From NCBI GenBank assembly GCA_018609925.1, contig JAHEOG010000004.1:1-28366 (forward strand): DNA of 28,366 nt. Reading direction: 5' to 3'. Below are positions 23,306 to 28,366 of the stretch, piece by piece (position 1 is the first letter of the stretch; each line of letters starts with the position of its first letter). Origin of the DNA: Gammaproteobacteria bacterium. Lineage in GTDB: Bacteria; Pseudomonadota; Gammaproteobacteria; Thiohalorhabdales; Thiohalorhabdaceae. Below the pieces are notes generated by a model. It did no database searches. It saw only the letters and a program-made list of their open reading frames with translations, and was not told the DNA's origin. Both the position numbers and the translations under genes were made by a program.

Positions 23306-23334
23306 AAGTTACCAACCACGGTGGGTTATGCCAA
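23306..23334 (-). promoter_or_regulatory. Predicted promoter of the tetR-GST operon
   Basis: On the minus strand, -35 TTGGCA (23334-23329) and -10 TAACTT (23311-23306) are 17 bases apart. The start would be about 30 bases before the tetR ATG. The -35 is strong, the -10 moderate. Confidence 0.5.
23314..23326. promoter_or_regulatory. Palindrome in the tetR promoter spacer, candidate TetR operator
   Basis: AACCACGGTGGGT is symmetric around G23320 (CCAC-G-GTGG core, five of six pairs per side). It fills the spacer between the predicted -35 and -10, the classic place for repression. TetR-family sites are often longer, so outer contacts are not defined. Confidence 0.45.
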
Positions 23335-23418
23335 ATGGGCACCGAAACCGGTTCATTCTTCGGGACGTAAGCTCGACTGGAGCTTTCCTATCCCATCATC
23401 CGACAAAGGAGGGGACCC

Positions 23419-23820
23419 ATGGCCGGCGCTTCCCGTCTGCCCGTCGCCCTGTTTTTGCTTCGGCTGGGTGTATTCATCGTGATGGTTTTATGGACGATCG
23501 ATAAGCTGGTCAATCCGGGGCATGCCGCCAGCGTCTTCTCCAATTTCTACCAGATTGGCGGGCTGGGCACCGGGGCCTTCTACGCCATCGGCATCGCCGA
23601 GCTGATCCTGGTTCTGCTATTCATGGCCGGCGCCTTCAAATTCTGGACCTACGGCCTGGTAATGCTCCTCCACGCCGTTTCCACTTTCGCCACTTTCCCG
23701 AACTATCTGCACCCCTTCCAGGGCAATCTCCTGTTCTTTGCCGCTTGGCCCATGCTGGCCGCTTGCATCGCCCTGTTCTTGCTACGCGACGAGGACAGCC
23801 TTTGGGCGCTGCACCACTGA
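23419..23820 (+). CDS. DoxX-like small membrane protein
   Basis: A 133-residue protein with four membrane helices (about 8-30, 48-72, 76-92 and 104-122) and the short loops usual in DoxX/DoxD-like proteins (RLGVFIVMVLWTIDKLVNPG, GIAELILVLLFM). AAAGGAGGGG before ATG 23419 is a near-perfect SD. It is divergent from tetR across 152 bases and could share its operator. DoxX relatives are linked to quinone or thiol stress in several bacteria, but no catalytic residue identifies a role here. Confidence 0.7.
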   Translation: MAGASRLPVALFLLRLGVFIVMVLWTIDKLVNPGHAASVFSNFYQIGGLGTGAFYAIGIAELILVLLFMAGAFKFWTYGLVMLLHAVSTFATFPNYLHPFQGNLLFFAAWPMLAACIALFLLRDEDSLWALHH

Positions 23821-23921
23821 CTGATCCCCCGTAGCGCTAAGCCTTGGGCAGGAGGGAATGGAAGATCCCGTCGATGCGGGAAACCGGTTCCCCGTGCCCC
23901 TTATCGAAATAAGCGAGCACG

Positions 23922-23947
23922 AGGGCTCGGCCCCGGAGCCGAGCCCT
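23922..23947 (+). terminator. Perfect 10-bp stem downstream of the DoxX gene
   Basis: AGGGCTCGGC (23922-23931), loop CCCGGA, GCCGAGCCCT (23938-23947). It lies 102 bases after the DoxX stop and has no U-tract. It is the strongest stem in this gap and the likeliest end of the DoxX transcript. Confidence 0.45.
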
Positions 23948-24214
23948 TGAGCGCTCCCCAAGGTGCTCAAGCCCGGGAGCCCGGACAAGACGCGCCCCCG
24001 AATCCGGGGGCCAAGGGGACAGCTTAGCTTGGAACGGTAATAGGCCGCTGCTTCAGGCGCTCCCGGTAGCCGCCTCTTCGATTCCGTACCGTCCACGGAC
24101 CCCTTGCTCCAGCTTTCGTTGAAATTGACCTGCCCCCTCCTTCCCGGGGCCAATGGACAAGCCCCCGTTCTGTTTCGGGGGACACTTCCATGCAGAGTCC
24201 GGCAAGCAATGGCA

Positions 24215-24239
24215 GACTTTGCGCTCGCCGACTTTGCGC
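24215..24239 (+). repeat. Short direct repeat upstream of the DUF1207 gene
   Basis: GACTTTGCGC at 24215-24224 recurs at 24230-24239, a 15-base period. It lies 32 bases before the proposed start codon and could be a paired protein-binding site in the leader or chance. Confidence 0.5.
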
Positions 24240-24270
24240 CATCCACAGCACAAACGGGAGGACCCAACCC

Positions 24271-25140
24271 TTGACCCCCATCTACCCAATCCGACTCCGG
24301 CGTGTGGTCCTCACCCTGCTCGCCAGCCTTTTCGCCGCCCCTTCGGCGGCCCAAGCCGATATGGTGGTCTTCCCCCAGACCAAGCTCTTCAAGCCGTTGC
24401 TAGCGGACCCAAAGCGCCCTCGGTTCTTCGCCGGCCTGGTGGATCTCAACATGGGTCCGGTGGACAACACCGTCGCCCCTACCGGGTTTGGAGCCCAGTT
24501 CGGCCTCCTCCGGTGGCCAAATGGAGGCGGCGACGGCGGCTGGCAGGTGGGCATGTCGGGCGTCGCCTTCTCGCAATTCATCGTGGATGAGGAATCAGCC
24601 CCGCAGCTCAACACGGATTTCCTCCTGAGCATCCCCGTTACCTACCGCTCGGGGCCCTTCTCGGCGCGTTTCCGGGCCTTCCACCAGAGCTCCCACCTGG
24701 GGGACGAGATCCAAGAGCAGGGCCGCAACAGGATCAACTTCAGCCACGAGGCCATTGAGACCCTGGTGGCCTGGGACCTCGGCCCGGTGCGGGCCTACGG
24801 CGGGGGGGAGCTCCTGATCACCCGGGAGCCGAGCGACCGCGACCGGGGCATGATCCATACCGGCGCCGACTATCGCTCCTTGTCGCCCATGGTTCGCGCC
24901 TGGAGTGGGACTCGGATCTACCCAGTGGCCGGACTGGATCTCAAATTCCGGCAGGATCACGATTGGGAGCCGGCGGTAAGCGCCAACGCCGGGTTCCAGC
25001 TCCATCCCCAAGCCGGACCCGTCTCCGCCGAGCGCCATTACGCCGTGCTCGCCGTCTGGCACACGGGGCCATCGCCCTATGGGCAGTTCTTCCAGGACGA
25101 TGCGAACTTTTGGGGTCTGACCATGGAGATTACCCTATAG
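24271..25140 (+). CDS. DUF1207 family exported protein
   Basis: A 289-residue exported protein. Starting at TTG 24271 (GGGAGGA about 8 bases upstream) it has a clear signal peptide (RLRRVVLTLLASLFAAPSAA), then VFPQTKLFKPLLADPKRPRF, QVGMSGVAFSQFIV, DFLLSIPVTYRSGPFSARFR, FHQSSHLGDE, RINFSHEAIETLVAW and a final GPSPYGQFF. This text order is the DUF1207 family, which is probably an outer-membrane beta-barrel and whose role is unknown. An ATG at 24190 would add a basic leader before the signal and lacks an SD. No operon partner. Confidence 0.82.
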   Translation: MTPIYPIRLRRVVLTLLASLFAAPSAAQADMVVFPQTKLFKPLLADPKRPRFFAGLVDLNMGPVDNTVAPTGFGAQFGLLRWPNGGGDGGWQVGMSGVAFSQFIVDEESAPQLNTDFLLSIPVTYRSGPFSARFRAFHQSSHLGDEIQEQGRNRINFSHEAIETLVAWDLGPVRAYGGGELLITREPSDRDRGMIHTGADYRSLSPMVRAWSGTRIYPVAGLDLKFRQDHDWEPAVSANAGFQLHPQAGPVSAERHYAVLAVWHTGPSPYGQFFQDDANFWGLTMEITL

Positions 25141-25210
25141 TGAGGATGTGTCCCCTTCGCCTTCGGGCCGACCTCCGACCACCTGTACCCCGGGGGTAGC
25201 TCCGCCGACC

Positions 25211-28200
25211 ATGGGTCTCGATCGCTTCCGTCCCGCCGTCAGGTCTTGGGTGGAGACCGCCCTGGGGACCCCCACCGAGGTCCAGGCCCAGGCCTGGCCG
25301 GCCATCGCCGAGGGGCGCTCCACCCTGATCGCTGCCCCCACCGGCTCCGGGAAGACCCTGGCGGCCTTCCTCGCCGTGCTCGACGACCTCCTGCACCAGG
25401 GTGAGGCGGGCAGCCTGTCCGACTCGGTGCACGTGCTCTACGTGACACCCCTCAAGGCCCTGTCCAACGACATCCGGAAGAATCTGGAGGCGCCCCTCGC
25501 CGGCATCGGGGAGGAGCTGGCGAGGGAGGCTCCGGGCGGGTCGACGGGCGTCCCCATCCGGGGCGCGGTGCGCACCGGAGACACCCCCCGCTCCGAGCGC
25601 GACGCCATGCGCCGGCGCCCGCCCCATATTTTGGTCACCACCCCCGAGTCCCTCTACATCCTGCTCACCTCCGAGTCGGGCCGGCGGATGCTCGCCACCG
25701 TCCGCACGGCCATCGTCGACGAGCTCCACGCCCTGGCGGGGACCAAGCGGGGGGCCCATCTGGCCCTGTCCCTGGAGCGCCTGGAGGCCTTAACCCAAGC
25801 CCGCCTGACCCGCATCGGGCTCTCCGCCACCCAGCGGCCCATCGAGGAGGCGGCCCGGTACTTGGTGGGAAGCACCGACGGCAACGCCTCCGATCGGCGC
25901 GACTGCCGAATCATCGACGCCGGCCACTACCGCCGGGTCGACCTCGCCCTGGAGGTGCCCGACTCCCCCCTCGAGGCGATCATGGCGGGCGAGGTATGGG
26001 AGGAGATCTACGATCGCATCGCCGCCCTGGCCGGCGAGCACTGTACTACCTTGGTCTTCGCCAACACCCGGCGCACCGCCGAGCGGGTGGCGCGCCACCT
26101 GGGGGAGCGCCTGGGGTCCGAGGCGGTGGCCGCCCACCACGGCAGCCTTTCGCGGGAGCGCCGCCTGGAGGCCGAGCGCGCACTGAAGAGCGGGGACATC
26201 CGCCTCCTGGTGGCCACGGCCTCCCTGGAGCTGGGGATCGACATCGGCGAGGTGGACCTGGTGGTCCAGCTCGGCTCCACCCGGACCATCGCCAACTTCC
26301 TGCAGCGGGTGGGTCGCTCCGGGCACCGCATCGACGCCGTGCCCAAGGGGCGACTCTTCCCCCTTTCCCGGGACGACCTCGTGGAGTCCATCGCCCTGGT
26401 CCGGGCGGCCCGGGACGGCGAGCTGGACGGTTTGGAGGTCCCTGCGGCCCCCTTGGACGTGCTCGCCCAGCAGATCGCCGCGGAGGCGGCCGGAGCCGGT
26501 GAGTGGCAGGTCGAGGCCCTCTATGACCGCTTCCGGCGTGCCTACCCCTACCAAGGGCTCAGCCGGACCGATTTCGACGCCACCGTGGCCATGCTGGCGG
26601 AGGGCTTCGCGACCGGTCGCGGTCGCCGCGGCGCCCTGGTCCACCACGACCCCGTGGGCGATCGCTTGCGTCCCCGCCGCGGTGCCCGCCTCACCGCCAT
26701 CACCTGCGGCGGGACCATCCCGGATGAAGGCGATTTCGACGTAGTCCTGGAGCCCGCCGGCCAGGTCATCGGCTCGGTCAACGAGGATTTCGCCCTGGAG
26801 GCGGTGGGCGGGGACATCTTCCAGCTCGGCAACCACAGCTACCGCTTCCTGCGCATCCAGGGGGGCCGGGTTCGGGTGGAGGATGCCGCCGGCCAGCCTC
26901 CGAGCCTACCCTTCTGGTTCGGAGAGGCCCCCAGTCGCTCGTGGGAGCTAACCCGCTACGTTTCCGACCTGCGAGAGGGTGTGGCCCGGCGTTTGGAGGG
27001 AGAGGAGGGCCAGCAGGGCGCCACGGCGTGGCTGACCGCCACCGAGGGCGTCAGCGAGGCCGCCGCGGAGCAGGCGGTGACCTACCTGGCGGCGGGCAAG
27101 GCCGCCCTGGGGGCGCTGCCCACCTTGGACACCGTGATCCTGGAGCGCTTCTTCGACGAATCCGGGGGGATGCAGCTGCTGGTACACAGCCCCTTCGGCA
27201 GCCGGATCAATCGGGCTTGGGGGCTGGCCCTGCGCAAGCGCTTCTGCCGCAAGTTCAATTTCGAGCTCCAGGCGGCCGCTCTGGAGGACACCATCATCCT
27301 GTCCCTGGCCAGTGCCCACAGCTTCCCTCTGGAAGAGGTGGCCCGGTACCTGAGTCCGGGGACCGTCGGGGAGGTCCTTACCCAGGCCCTGCTCGATGCC
27401 CCACTGTTCACCACCCGCTGGCGCTGGAACGCCACGATCGCCCTGGCGGTCCGGCGCTTCCGCAAGGGCGCCCGGACTCCGCCCCAGCTCCAGCGCATGG
27501 AGGCGGAGGACCTCCTGTCCGCGGTCTTTCCCGATCAGATCGCCTGCCAGGAGAACCTGGCCGGCGACCGCGAGATCCCCGATCACCCCCTGGTGGGCCA
27601 GACCCTCCACGATTGCCTGCAAGGGGCCATGGACCTGGACGGGCTCCGGCGGATCCTGGAAGCCCTTGGGGACGGCACCGTCACCGTGGTGGCCCGCGAC
27701 CTGACCGAGCCCAGCCCCCTCGCCCACGAGATCCTGGGGGCCCGGCCCTACGCCTTCCTGGACGACGCGCCGGCGGAGGAGCGCCGCACCCGCATGGTTC
27801 AGGCCCGTCGCCACCTGGATCCCGCCGATGCCGCGGAGCTCGGCCAGCTCGACGCCGACGCCATCGCCCGGGTCCGGCAGGAGGCCTGGCCCGAGGTCCG
27901 CGATGCCGACGAGCTCCAGGATGCGCTGGCGGAGCTGGGGGCGGTGACCGCCGAAGAGGGGGAGACCGCGGGCTGGAGCGAGCCGCTGCGAATCCTCCAG
28001 GCGGAGCGCCGGGGCGGCGCGCTCGATGTGGCTGCCGGCCACCGCCTGTGGGTGGCCGTGGAGGGCCTACCCCGGCTAAGAGCAGTTTTCCCCGAAGCCC
28101 CGAGCGATCCCCAGGATCTCGCGCTGCCCGGGGAAGCCCCCGCTTGGGACCGGGAGGGGGCCATCCGGGAGCTGGTGCGGGGCCGGCTCCAGGGCTTGGG

Positions 28201-28366
28201 ACCGGTTACCAACAGGGAAATTGCCGCAGCGCTAGCCCTTCCCCCGGGGGAGACCGAGACCGCCCTGGCCCATCTCGAAGCGGAAGGGACGGTCTTCCGG
28301 GGCCAGTTTTCCCCCGGCACGGAAGAAGAGGAATGGTGCGAGCGCCGGGTCCTGGCGCGAATCCAC
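25211..28366 (+). CDS. lhr: Lhr-type large ATP-dependent helicase, 3' end cut by window
   Basis: Open from ATG 25211 for 1052 codons to the window edge with no stop. It is a superfamily 2 helicase: Q-like region FxPAVRSW and PTEVQAQAWP, Walker A PTGSGKT (43-49), motif II Asp170-Glu-Leu-His173, motif III SAT, VFANTRRTAERVARHLGER, motif V TASLELGIDIG, and motif VI QRVGRSGHR near 365. Then follow the Lhr winged-helix and core domains (GGTIPDEGDFDVVLE) and, near the end, EEEWCERRVLARIH, found in the long C-terminal part of bacterial Lhr of about 1400-1500 residues. Lhr proteins unwind DNA:RNA and DNA:DNA in repair, and act 3' to 5'. The SD is weak. Alternative short Lhr-core enzymes would have ended before this point. 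Confidence 0.92.
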   Translation, partial: MGLDRFRPAVRSWVETALGTPTEVQAQAWPAIAEGRSTLIAAPTGSGKTLAAFLAVLDDLLHQGEAGSLSDSVHVLYVTPLKALSNDIRKNLEAPLAGIGEELAREAPGGSTGVPIRGAVRTGDTPRSERDAMRRRPPHILVTTPESLYILLTSESGRRMLATVRTAIVDELHALAGTKRGAHLALSLERLEALTQARLTRIGLSATQRPIEEAARYLVGSTDGNASDRRDCRIIDAGHYRRVDLALEVPDSPLEAIMAGEVWEEIYDRIAALAGEHCTTLVFANTRRTAERVARHLGERLGSEAVAAHHGSLSRERRLEAERALKSGDIRLLVATASLELGIDIGEVDLVVQLGSTRTIANFLQRVGRSGHRIDAVPKGRLFPLSRDDLVESIALVRAARDGELDGLEVPAAPLDVLAQQIAAEAAGAGEWQVEALYDRFRRAYPYQGLSRTDFDATVAMLAEGFATGRGRRGALVHHDPVGDRLRPRRGARLTAITCGGTIPDEGDFDVVLEPAGQVIGSVNEDFALEAVGGDIFQLGNHSYRFLRIQGGRVRVEDAAGQPPSLPFWFGEAPSRSWELTRYVSDLREGVARRLEGEEGQQGATAWLTATEGVSEAAAEQAVTYLAAGKAALGALPTLDTVILERFFDESGGMQLLVHSPFGSRINRAWGLALRKRFCRKFNFELQAAALEDTIILSLASAHSFPLEEVARYLSPGTVGEVLTQALLDAPLFTTRWRWNATIALAVRRFRKGARTPPQLQRMEAEDLLSAVFPDQIACQENLAGDREIPDHPLVGQTLHDCLQGAMDLDGLRRILEALGDGTVTVVARDLTEPSPLAHEILGARPYAFLDDAPAEERRTRMVQARRHLDPADAAELGQLDADAIARVRQEAWPEVRDADELQDALAELGAVTAEEGETAGWSEPLRILQAERRGGALDVAAGHRLWVAVEGLPRLRAVFPEAPSDPQDLALPGEAPAWDREGAIRELVRGRLQGLGPVTNREIAAALALPPGETETALAHLEAEGTVFRGQFSPGTEEEEWCERRVLARIH

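Larger units (their letters stand above)
23821..24270. other. 450-base gene-free region with several hairpins
   Basis: No reading frame here looks like protein. Besides the stem at 23922-23947 there are TTGAGC (23947-23952) with GCTCAA (23965-23970), CCCCCG (23995-24000) with CGGGGG (24005-24010), and again CCCCCG (24162-24167) with CGGGGG (24176-24181). The stretch 24120-24190 is lower in GC in part and includes AAATTGACCTGCCCC. It may hold a transcription end, a small RNA or the remnant of a mobile element; none can be proven from sequence alone. Confidence 0.6.

Noticed and set aside
23782..24354. 190-codon minus-strand frame in the long gap
   Set aside because: It overlaps the end of the DoxX gene and the DUF1207 signal region, has no SD and no family resemblance.
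25790..28042. Two long minus-strand frames opposite lhr
   Set aside because: Low-complexity Gly/Ala/Val/His text without domains, antisense to an intact helicase.

Overview
The window is 28.4 kb of dense, high-GC bacterial chromosome, with roughly 25 intact protein genes. The last gene (lhr) is cut by the window edge, and several genes are broken. Family content points to a GC-rich gammaproteobacterium, possibly an autotrophic, salt-exposed sulfur- or nitrogen-cycle lineage of the Chromatiales/Ectothiorhodospiraceae type. The supporting genes are hspQ, argS followed by an FtsN-like SPOR protein, tas, yrbG-type exchanger, psiE, pagL, long lhr and cbbY. The lineage is an inference from gene families only; there is no rRNA or other taxonomic marker here. 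I see no tRNA, rRNA, CRISPR array, prophage or intact insertion sequence.

Positions 1-6.8 kb hold metal and nitric oxide biology. A leftward copper unit (CopB-type P1B ATPase plus a frameshifted Met-rich Spy/CpxP-like periplasmic protein) is followed by a leftward nsrR. Reading rightward from the divergent promoter region is a four-gene unit: a CuA subunit II, a heme-copper subunit I lacking the usual active-site tyrosine, a SenC/Sco copper chaperone and a small membrane protein. This matches the norSY-senC-orf1 (sNOR) arrangement known from ammonia oxidisers. A near-palindromic 11-1-11 site at 3520-3542, on the predicted promoter start region, fits NsrR control. This is the most interesting system in the window.

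Positions 6.8-15.4 kb are mostly housekeeping: hisC, a small cupin, a DUF3579 protein, tas, cbbY, a CaCA-family cation exchanger, a frameshifted small exported protein, argS, an FtsN-like SPOR protein and hspQ. Positions 15.4-21.3 kb are rich in ion transport: a CPA1 antiporter with a cytosolic RCK domain, a PsiE protein, a DUF6394 membrane protein and a two-RCK potassium channel with a TIGFGE filter. Between them lies a scar in which a LysR regulator and a pirin gene, arranged head to head, have both lost their 5' ends.

Positions 21.3-25.1 kb are envelope and stress genes: PagL lipid A deacylase, a Nu-class-like GST with its TetR regulator (and a palindrome inside the tetR promoter spacer), a DoxX protein, a 450-base gene-free stretch full of hairpins, and a DUF1207 exported protein. 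From 25.2 kb to the end runs the first 1052 codons of a long Lhr helicase.

Three genes (105-735, 11870-12297, 17575-18416) are each broken by a single-base shift in short same-base runs. They could be decaying genes or sequencing errors, and reads must decide.
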